Position numbers and translations under genes: made by a program. Source: DATESZ01 sp035283845 (GTDB lineage Bacteria > Desulfobacterota > Syntrophia > Syntrophales > JACQWR01). From it: DNA of 11,895 nucleotides. The DNA is taken from NCBI GenBank assembly GCA_035283845.1, contig DATESZ010000077.1:1-11895 (forward strand), written 5' to 3'. Of the stretch, positions 1 through 7,125 are shown piece by piece. The notes beneath the pieces are model-generated. The model was not told the origin of the DNA and did not search any database. It was given only the letters and a program-made list of their open reading frames with translations. Each line of letters begins with the position of its first letter. The stretch's first letter is position 1.

Positions 1-312
1 ATCTTTCGTCTGATCGGAGATCAACTTCACCTTTGAATAGAGTTTGAAGGCGTCATTGGGCAGGTAAGTCCACTCCGTCTGGAAAAAGCTCCGGGAAAGA
101 TTTATTTCATTCCTATCCGTCTGATTAGTGGCGTTAGGACTGAGGTTGTTAGGGTTCGTCTCTCCCGTATGTACCGCCAACTGGTGCCTCAGAAAACCTG
201 TCACGGAGAACGTGTCACTGAGTTTGACCTCTGCCCTCGCTTCCATAACACCTGAGAATAAAAAGATAAAAACAAACAACCACTTTCTTGTTAACCAATA
301 ATTAGCTCTCAT
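1..312 (-). CDS. DUF1302-like exported protein, N-terminal part (truncated by window edge)
   Basis: An open frame begins at ATG 312 and runs off the left edge after 104 codons with no stop. A strong Shine-Dalgarno AGGAGG lies a few bases upstream. The N-terminus is a textbook signal peptide: basic residues up to RK (9-10), a hydrophobic core WLFVFIFLFSGV (11-22), and an AxA site ARA (25-27) before EVKLSDTF. The mature start contains FSVTGFLRHQLAVHTGE, followed by a polar, Asn-rich stretch and alternating aromatic residues. This resembles the opening of DUF1302 proteins, which are large outer-membrane or periplasmic proteins usually encoded with a YCF48 protein, an MMPL/RND exporter and DUF1329. 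Two of those partners lie immediately upstream here, which supports the call. It is the third gene of a likely operon, 164 bp after the RND gene. Only the N-terminus is visible, so another beta-barrel family remains possible. Confidence 0.6.
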   Translation of the reverse strand, partial: MRANYWLTRKWLFVFIFLFSGVMEARAEVKLSDTFSVTGFLRHQLAVHTGETNPNNLSPNATNQTDRNEINLSRSFFQTEWTYLPNDAFKLYSKVKLISDQTKD

Positions 313-379
313 CTTTAACCTCCTCCTTTACTTTATAATTAGTGGAAACAAACCATCAGCCACTTAACTTGTTAACCAA
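287..379. repeat. Imperfect direct repeat across the start of the DUF1302-like gene
   Basis: The 12-mer CTTGTTAACCAA occurs at 287-298, inside the signal-peptide codons, and again at 368-379 in the upstream gap, 81 bp apart. Similarity extends leftward in both copies through CCACTT and AAACAAAC, with small indels, giving about 30 bp of imperfect repeat. It could be a local slippage duplication of the gene start. A second short repeat, TTAGGATAT, sits at 417-425 and 456-464. No known element is implied. Confidence 0.45.
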
Positions 380-476
380 CTTAACTTTCAGCGTACTCCC
401 CGGCAACCCCCCTTCTTTAGGATATGGAACAAGCGCCCTTTTATACTTTTTTACCTTAGGATATACAATCTTTTTC

Positions 477-2822
477 TTATTTACTGATTAACCTCTCAGT
501 TAAAGTCAAAAATTTTGGTTTAAAGACAAAAACAATAGTGGGAATTAATAGCAGGGCGAAGATCAGATTAAGAAAAAAGATAATCGCCAATAATAACCCC
601 ATTTCTGCCTGAAACCTTAAACTGGATAAAAAATAAAAGAAGATCACACCAAAAATCATCGAAGTGGCGGTAAAAAAGATGGCCTTGCCTGTGGTCTTGA
701 GGGCAAAATTCACAACGGATTGAGAAAAGCGCCCTGCAATCTGAGTTTCTTCACAGATTCTGGTCAAGAGATAGATCCCGTAGTCAATCCCTACCCCCAC
801 TCCAACGGAAACAACGGGGAGGGTGTTAATATTAAGCCCGATACCGAGCCAGTTCATTATGGTTATAGTCAGGCAGTTGGCTAAGTTGAGGGGAATCATG
901 AGGATCAAAGCAGCTACAAATGAACGATAGGTATAGGCGCACATTAAGAAAACCATCACAATCACTAACACTGCATTCAGGAGCTGAGCTTCAACAATTG
1001 TCTCATTTATAGCCGCCAACATACCCATCTGTCCTGAGGCCAGCCGAAATGTTGCCTTCGCTTTCGCTATTTCTTCCTTCCTCTCCTTCATAAAGTTCTT
1101 AACACGCGAAATCGCTCCACGAATCGTATCCCCCATGTGGTCCTTATACCAGATAATTACGTTCGCACTCCTCCCTTCCTCACTATAATACAGGCTGTAA
1201 TCCCCGGGGGCCGCACCTCTCTCTAATACACTATAAAGCTGAGCTGATTCATTAACAGTCTCCGGCAATACCTTCCACTTCGGATACCCCCCAAAGATAT
1301 CTCTGTGGATCGGCGGTAAAAAGTCTGCAATCGACTGACTCGCCGCCACTGCCGGGCTACGCTCCATGTACCTCTGAAATGAGTCCAAAAGATGTATCAT
1401 CTCCGGTTGCTCTACCGCTCTAACATCGTTCCTTTCGACAATTACGTAAAGTTCATCCGTCCCCGCAAAACTTCGGTTGATCTCTCTTATGGCAATATTG
1501 TAATCCGAATCTTGCCACAATATAGGTGTCCCAGGATGGATATCCCCAATATCCACCTTGAATGATTGCCATCCACTAAAAATATACAGCGCTACCACAA
1601 CTGCAAAAGTGATAACACCTGCCTTCCCGTAACCAGTCTTGGCTATCACTCCCAGGATCTTCTGGGTAAGACCTTTTTCCCTATCAATAATATCGTGAAT
1701 ATTCTTTGGAGGTGGGAAAAACGAGATGAGGACGGGAGTAAATAGCTGTCCGGAAAAAATTATGGAAAGTGCCCAAAACCCGCATCCGTAAGCAAGCTTC
1801 TGCATTATGGGAATGGGCGCCACGGCAAGCAAAAGAATTCCTGCTCCGTCTGACACTATCCCGAGTATACCCGGTGGAACGATGGAAGCTGTGGTTAATA
1901 TACAGGCTTGCTTGACATCTTTAACTTCCTCATAAATTTCAAAATAGCGCTCGGTAAATTGGACAGAGTGGCTTAGCGAACGGGCAGTAATCAGCATGGG
2001 GATAACAAGGGTTAGGGGTTCTATGTTAAACCCCATAAACCCACAAAATCCTAAATACCAAATCATTCCTATAATGATGGGGGGGACGTGAACCAAGACG
2101 CCCAAAAGGTTGCGAAAATAAAAATAAAGAAGGCCTAAAAACGCTAAACAGGTTATTCCAAATATCAGATACGTTTCTCTTTGGTAAAGGTTAATCCATC
2201 CTTTCAGAACTGGCTCCCCGGCAACATAAACAATATGGTTAGCATCATTTTCTGTTCGAACGATTTCCCTTGCCTTACTAAAAATAACATCGTAATCCGA
2301 TTTGCCGGAAATAAAGCCCGCGGTAAAGAGCACCGACTTCTCATCCCGAGATATCCATGTACCAAACACATTCCGGCTGTTCTGAACCGTCTGACGGAAT
2401 TTCTCTAACTCTTCCTTGGTAGTAGGTACCTTCTCCATGAAGGCTTCAGTGAAAATGCCCTCAGAGTTAACAGTAATTTTTTTTACCTTTCGGGAGGCAA
2501 TCGAGTAAATCTGATTGTGGTTAACCCCTGGAATAAAGTCCATCTTCTCATTAATCTGTCTTACTTTTTCCAAGGTCTCTTTTGTGTAAATAGTTCCTTC
2601 TTTTACCTTAAGCATCACGAAGACTTTAAAGGGGTCTCCAAGCTGTTCTTCGTATTGGCGGTGAACCTTAATATAAGGGTGATCATAAGGAAGAAGTTCG
2701 CTTAGTCTTGAACTTATATCTGTATTCTTTATTTGCCATAAAAAGAATAGGGTAACCAATAACTCGAACGCAATTGCGGTATAACGATGCTCCATAAGCC
2801 AGGCACCTAATTTTCTATACAT
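477..2822 (-). CDS. RND/MMPL-family exporter
   Basis: A 781-residue inner-membrane protein with the duplicated RND layout. It has one N-terminal membrane segment (about 14-31), a large periplasmic domain (32-215), a membrane bundle (about 217-366), a short cytoplasmic linker, a membrane segment at 399-417, a second periplasmic domain (418-611) and a final bundle (612-766). The second half carries VGVGVGIDYGIYLLTR (673-688), the typical TM4-type motif of MMPL and hydrophobe-exporter RND proteins. This motif supplies an acidic residue (D680) for proton coupling in the family. The length is short compared with tripartite HAE1 pumps (about 1,000 residues) and fits the MMPL/hopanoid-exporter-like branch. 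The YCF48 gene lies 69 bp upstream and the DUF1302-like gene 164 bp downstream, so the three form a likely operon. The ribosome site is weak: a G-rich GAGGGGGG about 12 bases before the ATG. The substrate is unknown; a lipid or hydrophobic aromatic compound is the usual inference. Confidence 0.9.
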   Translation of the reverse strand: MYRKLGAWLMEHRYTAIAFELLVTLFFLWQIKNTDISSRLSELLPYDHPYIKVHRQYEEQLGDPFKVFVMLKVKEGTIYTKETLEKVRQINEKMDFIPGVNHNQIYSIASRKVKKITVNSEGIFTEAFMEKVPTTKEELEKFRQTVQNSRNVFGTWISRDEKSVLFTAGFISGKSDYDVIFSKAREIVRTENDANHIVYVAGEPVLKGWINLYQRETYLIFGITCLAFLGLLYFYFRNLLGVLVHVPPIIIGMIWYLGFCGFMGFNIEPLTLVIPMLITARSLSHSVQFTERYFEIYEEVKDVKQACILTTASIVPPGILGIVSDGAGILLLAVAPIPIMQKLAYGCGFWALSIIFSGQLFTPVLISFFPPPKNIHDIIDREKGLTQKILGVIAKTGYGKAGVITFAVVVALYIFSGWQSFKVDIGDIHPGTPILWQDSDYNIAIREINRSFAGTDELYVIVERNDVRAVEQPEMIHLLDSFQRYMERSPAVAASQSIADFLPPIHRDIFGGYPKWKVLPETVNESAQLYSVLERGAAPGDYSLYYSEEGRSANVIIWYKDHMGDTIRGAISRVKNFMKERKEEIAKAKATFRLASGQMGMLAAINETIVEAQLLNAVLVIVMVFLMCAYTYRSFVAALILMIPLNLANCLTITIMNWLGIGLNINTLPVVSVGVGVGIDYGIYLLTRICEETQIAGRFSQSVVNFALKTTGKAIFFTATSMIFGVIFFYFLSSLRFQAEMGLLLAIIFFLNLIFALLLIPTIVFVFKPKFLTLTERLISK

Positions 2823-2891
2823 AGTTTTTTTACACCCCCCTCTTTAATTCAGTCAAATAATTAATATAATTCCTAAATGGTTGTCTCCTCA

Positions 2892-3902
2892 CTACTTTAG
2901 GTGAACAGTTTTAATCCTGTTTTCTCCCACCAAAATAACCAATTTGTTAGATGAGGTTGTGCCAAGGATACTTAAATCGATAATAGAAGGAGGGGGCACT
3001 CCCAGGTCAATCTTTGATTTCTCCCAGTTCTTCCCGTCTTTGCTATGAAGCAAAGCCCCATTAGCACCGGCCGCAACCCAAAAATTTTCCTTCACGCAAA
3101 CCCTGTACAAACTGTCTTCCGTGCCGGTTTCAGCCTTTTCCCACCTCTTTCCCCCATCTACCGTGTGGAGAAGGAGACCATTTTGCCCCGCTGCCCAACC
3201 ATTTAACGCATCCCGGAAAAAGACGGAAAAAAGGTTGGAAAAAAGACCAACACTATAAACCTTCCACTTTTTCCCTCCATCGGAACTGAAAAGCACCAAC
3301 CCGCCATCCCCAACAATCCATCCGTGACTGCTATCGAGAAAAAATACCGAATAAAAATTAAGGGTCACAACCCCTTTTTCCAGCAAGTTATCGGGAAGAA
3401 AGCCGGTCACGTCAAACGGGTTTTTCTCCCAGGATTTTCCGCCATTTTCGGTAGTTACTATTGTTCCCCCTCCTCCAATTGCCACCCCTCTCTGTTTGTT
3501 CAGAAAGGACACTCCCATAAGAGAATCCTCACAATTGCTTTCCTGTCTCTGCCAACTCTTGCCGCCATCACTGGAGTGCAAAATCGTCCCCTTCTGCCCC
3601 ACTATCCATCCCTCGCCATCCGCAAAGGCAATGCCATAAAGGGCATGTTCAGTAACTGGTGAATCCTTTTTCCAGGTCTTCCCGCCATCCAGGGTGTTAA
3701 GCATGAGCCCCCTGTTTCCCACAATCCAGCCAGTCTTATCATCTATAAAACGAATCGCAAAAATTTGATCCCGCTTTTCCATCAGACGCCCGGATTCACT
3801 TGAAAAAATTGTTCGTGCAGTTAATAAAACAACACAAAACACAATCGAAGATAAAAAAACACCCATTATCAAGGAAATTTTTTTCTGTTTCTTTTGTTTC
3901 AT
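2892..3902 (-). CDS. YCF48/HCF136-like beta-propeller protein, membrane-anchored
   Basis: A 336-residue protein with a basic N-terminus (MKQKKQKK), one hydrophobic segment (about 9-29, uncleaved anchor or signal), then at least six repeats of a BNR/YCF48 blade. Each blade has the form GWxVGxxGxxLxTxDGGKxW, with closing tryptophans near residues 77, 117, 158, 213, 254 and 293. In the fourth blade, for example, GWIVGDGGLVLFSSDGG covers 194-210. This is the fold of photosystem II assembly factor HCF136/YCF48, but in non-phototrophs the family is found beside MMPL/RND exporters and DUF1302/DUF1329 genes, exactly the context here. A periplasmic scaffold or accessory role for the exporter is inferred, not shown. 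A GAGGG motif lies about 6 bases before the ATG. It is the first gene of the envelope operon. Confidence 0.88.
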   Translation of the reverse strand: MKQKKQKKISLIMGVFLSSIVFCVVLLTARTIFSSESGRLMEKRDQIFAIRFIDDKTGWIVGNRGLMLNTLDGGKTWKKDSPVTEHALYGIAFADGEGWIVGQKGTILHSSDGGKSWQRQESNCEDSLMGVSFLNKQRGVAIGGGGTIVTTENGGKSWEKNPFDVTGFLPDNLLEKGVVTLNFYSVFFLDSSHGWIVGDGGLVLFSSDGGKKWKVYSVGLFSNLFSVFFRDALNGWAAGQNGLLLHTVDGGKRWEKAETGTEDSLYRVCVKENFWVAAGANGALLHSKDGKNWEKSKIDLGVPPPSIIDLSILGTTSSNKLVILVGENRIKTVHLK

Positions 3903-4180
3903 TTCATGCCCTCTCTGATTGTTCTGTATGAAATTATTAATTATGAATTAAAAAGAAAATTTCCGCCAGAAAGCACAACAATAAAACCATTCCCTCCCGC
4001 ATGTTACTCTCTCAAGAAAATTTTTGCTGGGCTTCTTTCTCTCTCCTTAACCTACCCTAATTAAGGCGCCTTTTATGCTGCGAGTCTTCTAATGTTGTAT
4101 TTACAGGATGTCAAGAAAAAAGATGACCTTCGGTAAAAAAACACGAATCTATGGCTGATGCTATGGTGCGCCTTGAGAAA
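3903..4180. other. Intergenic region upstream of the YCF48-RND-DUF1302 set
   Basis: A gap of 278 bp, A/T-rich near the YCF48 gene. It holds the candidate minus-strand promoter at 4086-4114 and would give the envelope operon a leader of roughly 175 bases. I found no convincing terminator hairpin after the 61-codon gene, so read-through from the ligase transcript is possible. A 21-codon hydrophobic frame (3937-4002, minus) has no good ribosome site and is not called. Confidence 0.6.
4086..4114 (-). promoter_or_regulatory. Candidate sigma-70-type promoter for the envelope operon
   Basis: On the minus strand TTGACA (4114-4109, a full consensus -35) is followed after 17 bases by TAGAAG (4091-4086, 4 of 6 matches to the -10 consensus). 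It is the only consensus-like pair I noticed in this gap and points toward the YCF48 gene. The weak -10 suggests activator dependence or low basal output; this is inference. Confidence 0.45.
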
Positions 4181-4366
4181 TCATTTCAGCTCGTATTCCC
4201 AATAATCTATCTCTCCTAAATGCCATAGCGAAGAAGTGCAGTTTATGTCTATAAACCTCATATCGGATTCAATGCAGGGAATTCCGGCCGCCTTTCTTAC
4301 CTCTTCTCCTAATCTTCGGATGGTGACAATTTTTTGAGTCAGCTCTTTCCTTAAATTTTCTTCCAT
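4181..4366 (-). CDS. Small uncharacterised 61-residue protein downstream of the aryl-CoA ligase
   Basis: A 61-residue frame beginning 45 bp after the ligase stop, with a fair ribosome site (AAGGGG, 5 bases before ATG) and an in-frame TAG just upstream that rules out extension. The N-terminal half (about 3-27) is charged and likely helical (MEENLRKELTQKIVTIRRLG). The second half has two cysteines (30 and 43), an acidic/aromatic character (DMRFIDINC, YWEY) and no signal or membrane segment. It is therefore probably a soluble cytoplasmic protein co-transcribed with the ligase. I do not recognise the family. It could be a small partner of the ligase or an unrelated conserved protein. The ribosome site and tight spacing favour a real gene, but coding status is not proven by sequence alone. 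Confidence 0.55.
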   Translation of the reverse strand: MEENLRKELTQKIVTIRRLGEEVRKAAGIPCIESDMRFIDINCTSSLWHLGEIDYWEYELK

Positions 4367-4400
4367 AATTACCCCTTTCCTTATCTAAGCTTAACTATTT

Positions 4401-4415
4401 GTAGTTTTAAACTAC
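4401..4415. repeat. Short inverted repeat over the ligase stop codon
   Basis: GTAGTTTTAAACTAC pairs with itself (arms of 5-7 bp around a central T) and includes the ligase stop codon (4412-4414). It has no T-tract and too few G/C pairs for a terminator. It may only affect translation between the ligase and the 61-codon gene. Low significance. Confidence 0.35.
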
Positions 4416-5755
4416 TTCTTTTTACGGTGGTCAAATACCCTTTTGGCCTTTACTTCATACCGGGGAAGCGATTTAGGCGGTAATATTTCCACTTTCATGT
4501 TCACCCCGATCCTGTACCTTAGCTCATTGACTAAATTTTTTCTCAGTTCCTCATATCTTTCAACGGATATCTCGGGGGCGGTTTCTACTTTTACTGTTAC
4601 CGCATCCCCTTCTTCTTCCGTTGCGATATGAATCTCCAGATTTTCGGTAAGTCCTCCCGTTTCACCAATGATGGTTTGAATGGCCGTGGGATACACATTG
4701 GCGCCCTTAATGGTTACCATCTGGTCAGTTCTTCCCAGTACGCCATCCCGCAACCATACCCAGGTTCTCCCGCAGTCGCAGGACTCTCTATGCCATTCTA
4801 CGACATCATGGGTTCGATATTTAATCAAGGGCATTATCGTAGCATAGTTGGTAAGCACCCATTCCCCTTTACCCCCGTCCGGCACTTTCTTACCCGCCTC
4901 ATCTAATACCAGAGGATAGGCAATCGTCTCCGTTAAATGAAGGCGATCCAGATGGGAAGGACAATGCCAGGAAGTGGAACCCCACAGATCTGAAATTCCA
5001 TATAAATCTAATGCCTTAGCTCCCCACGCCTTTTCGGCAGCCTCCCGGATGGTAGGTAACACATAACCTGGTTCCCCGGCGGAGGTGACAAACTTGATAG
5101 AGGACTTCGCAGGATCGATGCCCATTTCCCGGGCCACCTCGGCTATCCGCATGGCATAAGTGGGGGTTGCCAACAATACCGTAGGGTTAAGTTCCATAAT
5201 CTGCCTCACCCTTTGCTCGGTAGTTAATCCTCCTGAGGTAATTATCTGAGCTCCCAAAGCAATCGCATCGAAATAGGCGCACCAAAAAGCCATGAAGGTG
5301 CCAAAAGGAAAAGCGACATAAAATATATCATTTGGACGGATGCCATGGGCCCACCATTTGAACACCCAGCCGGTACTCATCATATCTCGATAATATCCGA
5401 CCTCCTTTAAAGGGGCGCCTGTGGTTCCGGAGGTTTGAAAGTAGAAGGAAATGTATTCCTCGCTATCTTTGACAATACTGCCTCCAAAGGGGGGATTGTC
5501 ACCTTGATAACGAACTACATCCGGTTTGTCAATTGTGGGAATTTTTTCTGCAAAGTCATCCAATGTTTTAATATCTTCCGGTTTCACATTGGCTTTATCA
5601 TATAAATCACGATACATGGGGATGTTTTCATAGGCATATTTAACTAACCGTTGAATCCGACGCAGATGGAGCTGATCCAGTTTTTCTCGGGGCATGGTTT
5701 CCATATACTCGTTCCAGTAAGGACTCGCCGCCGCCCGTTTGCTGTAAATTTGCAT
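4412..5755 (-). CDS. PaaK-type aryl-CoA ligase (phenylacetate-CoA ligase family, AMP-forming)
   Basis: A 447-residue adenylate-forming enzyme that activates an aryl acid with ATP and CoA in the cytoplasm. The length and N-terminal pattern (YWNEYMETMPREKLDQLHLR, 13-32) match the PaaK family (about 430-450 residues) rather than classical benzoate-CoA ligases (about 520 or more). Motifs seen: ATP-loop QTSGTTGAPLK (107-117), aromatic-site region DLYGISDLWG (250-259), KYRTHDV (312-318, where the family more often has YRTGD), CDCGR (326-330) and GRTDQMVTIKGANVYPTAI (341-359). The family's C-terminal catalytic lysine region is PRYEVKAKRV (431-440). An AAGGAGG site lies about 9 bases before the ATG. 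It is separated from oah by a terminator and has its own candidate promoter, so it can be regulated separately. Phenylacetate, benzoate or a hydroxybenzoate are all possible substrates; the sequence does not decide. Confidence 0.92.
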   Translation of the reverse strand: MQIYSKRAAASPYWNEYMETMPREKLDQLHLRRIQRLVKYAYENIPMYRDLYDKANVKPEDIKTLDDFAEKIPTIDKPDVVRYQGDNPPFGGSIVKDSEEYISFYFQTSGTTGAPLKEVGYYRDMMSTGWVFKWWAHGIRPNDIFYVAFPFGTFMAFWCAYFDAIALGAQIITSGGLTTEQRVRQIMELNPTVLLATPTYAMRIAEVAREMGIDPAKSSIKFVTSAGEPGYVLPTIREAAEKAWGAKALDLYGISDLWGSTSWHCPSHLDRLHLTETIAYPLVLDEAGKKVPDGGKGEWVLTNYATIMPLIKYRTHDVVEWHRESCDCGRTWVWLRDGVLGRTDQMVTIKGANVYPTAIQTIIGETGGLTENLEIHIATEEEGDAVTVKVETAPEISVERYEELRKNLVNELRYRIGVNMKVEILPPKSLPRYEVKAKRVFDHRKKK

Positions 5756-5819
5756 AGCTCAATACCTCCTTATTTCCCTAATCTTTGATTTTGATAAGAA
5801 TTCGCTTTGATGAAGCGGA

Positions 5820-5848
5820 AGCCTACTATGGAGGGTCTTATGTGTCAA
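5820..5848 (-). promoter_or_regulatory. Candidate promoter for the ligase gene
   Basis: On the minus strand a consensus -35 TTGACA (5848-5843) is followed after 17 bases by TAGGCT (5825-5820), a poor -10. It lies just after the oah terminator and 65 bp before the ligase start, a position where a promoter is expected. A small imperfect inverted repeat (CGCTT...AAGCG, about 5804-5818) lies in the leader and could be an operator. Both are tentative. Confidence 0.4.
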
Positions 5849-5870
5849 TGAAATAATGACCAGGTTTTTT

Positions 5871-5908
5871 AAAAAGGCAGGAGGGCCGCATGAAGCGGCC
5901 TGCCTGCC
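5871..5908 (-). terminator. Rho-independent terminator after oah
   Basis: Two 14-base arms (5876-5889 and 5895-5908) pair in a G/C-rich hairpin with a 5-base loop ATGAA. They make 6 pairs, a 2-base mismatch, then 6 pairs. On the minus strand the hairpin is followed by CTGCCTTTTT, a five-T run. It lies 28 bp after the oah stop and closes the had-oah transcript before the ligase gene. Confidence 0.85.
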
Positions 5909-5935
5909 GGGAGGTTTTCATCTCTGAAAAAAGGA

Positions 5936-7072
5936 CTACTTTAGCGGGGCGCCTAAGACCTCCGCAAACATGTCATAATCCCATGCCCTGCCGTCCGAAA
6001 TGTTCTGGCGGAACTTGATGAAATCAACGACATCCTTGCCGGTGATCTTCTTGGTGTTGAAGGCCCCGAAACCGAGGAAGGCCTCGCCGCCCATATTCGC
6101 AGCCAGCCAATGCCGGTTGTAATTCTTTGAATAATCCCAGAAGAACTTCTTTTTGGCCCGGACGCTGTCAATGGACTTTATCAGGCAGCCGGGGAAGAGG
6201 TTGGCAAATTTCCACACGGTCTTGTCCACTTCCTTGTCCAACAGCTCGAAGTCCGCATTCGCCTGATGCTGCTTTACCAAAGCCTGCCCCTCTTTCAAAG
6301 CGTCGCCTTTCTTGAATTCACCGTAAACGATTTCTCCGTCTTCCACATATTTGTCTGTGACGATCGCCGGGTTGCGTACCCATTTGCCGTCAACCTTAAG
6401 GACAGGCACGACCTTGCTGATCAGGTTCTTCGCCTTCATCTTGTAAGCGGACCACATCTCACAGGAAACGCAGTTCCACATGGCATCCTCTATGCTTAAG
6501 AACCAGGGGAGGAAATCCGACGCGCCGCCGTCCGGCGCGGAACCATGACGAGGACCGGCCTGGCCGAAGACGGCCAGATCCGAGGAAATGGCGATGTCGC
6601 AAGCCAATCCTATCTCCTGACCGCCAGCCACTCTCATCCCGTTTGTCCGGCATATCACCGGTTTCTTGCAAGCCAGGATGCTGTCCACCATGTGGTTGAA
6701 GAGTTCCATGTACTGGCCGTATTCATCGGGTCTCATGCTATAATATTCGCTGTACTCCTTGGTATTGCCGCCGGTGCAGAAGGCATAGGGGCCGGTGCCG
6801 GTAAAGACGGCGGTCACCACGGTTCTGTCCACAGAGGCATTTTCAAAACCGGCAATCACGCCCTTTACCATCTCTGTGGTGTAAGAGTTGTACTGCTGAG
6901 GGTTGTTCAGGCGTATCCACACGACAAAGAGCCCCGGGACGTCCTTGCCGCTCGGGTCCTTGAGGGGTCTTTTTTCATAAACCACGCAGGGCGCCTCTGT
7001 TCCCCAGTGGGCTGATGAGTGTATTAAGTGGTCCTTCTTTTCGTTTTCCCTGGGCATCCATTCTAAAGCCAT
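5936..7072 (-). CDS. oah: 6-oxocyclohex-1-ene-1-carbonyl-CoA hydrolase (ring-opening)
   Basis: Also called BamA in Geobacter/Syntrophus naming (unrelated to the outer-membrane assembly BamA). This 378-residue crotonase-fold enzyme adds water to 6-oxocyclohex-1-ene-1-carbonyl-CoA and cleaves the ring to 3-hydroxypimelyl-CoA, the committed ring-opening step of anaerobic benzoyl-CoA breakdown. It is much longer than ordinary enoyl-CoA hydratases (about 260), as expected for this family. Motifs seen: FCTGGNTKEY (98-107), GMRVAGGQEIGLACDIA (145-161, oxyanion-hole region), the highly characteristic FGQAGPRHGSAPDGGASDF (169-187), and a long family-specific C-terminal part including NLFPGCLIKSIDSVR (291-305). 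The start has GGAGG 9 bases upstream. It lies 53 bp after had in the same transcript and is followed by a terminator. The gene is a widely used marker for anaerobic aromatic degradation. Confidence 0.98.
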   Translation of the reverse strand: MALEWMPRENEKKDHLIHSSAHWGTEAPCVVYEKRPLKDPSGKDVPGLFVVWIRLNNPQQYNSYTTEMVKGVIAGFENASVDRTVVTAVFTGTGPYAFCTGGNTKEYSEYYSMRPDEYGQYMELFNHMVDSILACKKPVICRTNGMRVAGGQEIGLACDIAISSDLAVFGQAGPRHGSAPDGGASDFLPWFLSIEDAMWNCVSCEMWSAYKMKAKNLISKVVPVLKVDGKWVRNPAIVTDKYVEDGEIVYGEFKKGDALKEGQALVKQHQANADFELLDKEVDKTVWKFANLFPGCLIKSIDSVRAKKKFFWDYSKNYNRHWLAANMGGEAFLGFGAFNTKKITGKDVVDFIKFRQNISDGRAWDYDMFAEVLGAPLK

Positions 7073-7125
7073 AATTTTTTCCTCCTATGCTTGTTTTTCG
7101 CTGATCAACGGTTAACGGGATATTG

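Noticed and set aside
3937..4002. A 21-codon hydrophobic frame on the minus strand in the YCF48 leader
   Set aside because: There is only a weak GAGAG before the ATG and no supporting context; chance in an A/T-rich leader is more likely.
4131..4180. A possible terminator after the 61-codon gene, because of nearby T-runs on the minus strand
   Set aside because: No stem of useful length precedes the T-runs; CTATGG occurs twice here as a direct, not inverted, repeat.
6545..7015. A 156-codon open frame on the plus strand
   Set aside because: It lies wholly antisense to oah, whose protein is certain; its length comes from the G/C-rich codons of the true gene.
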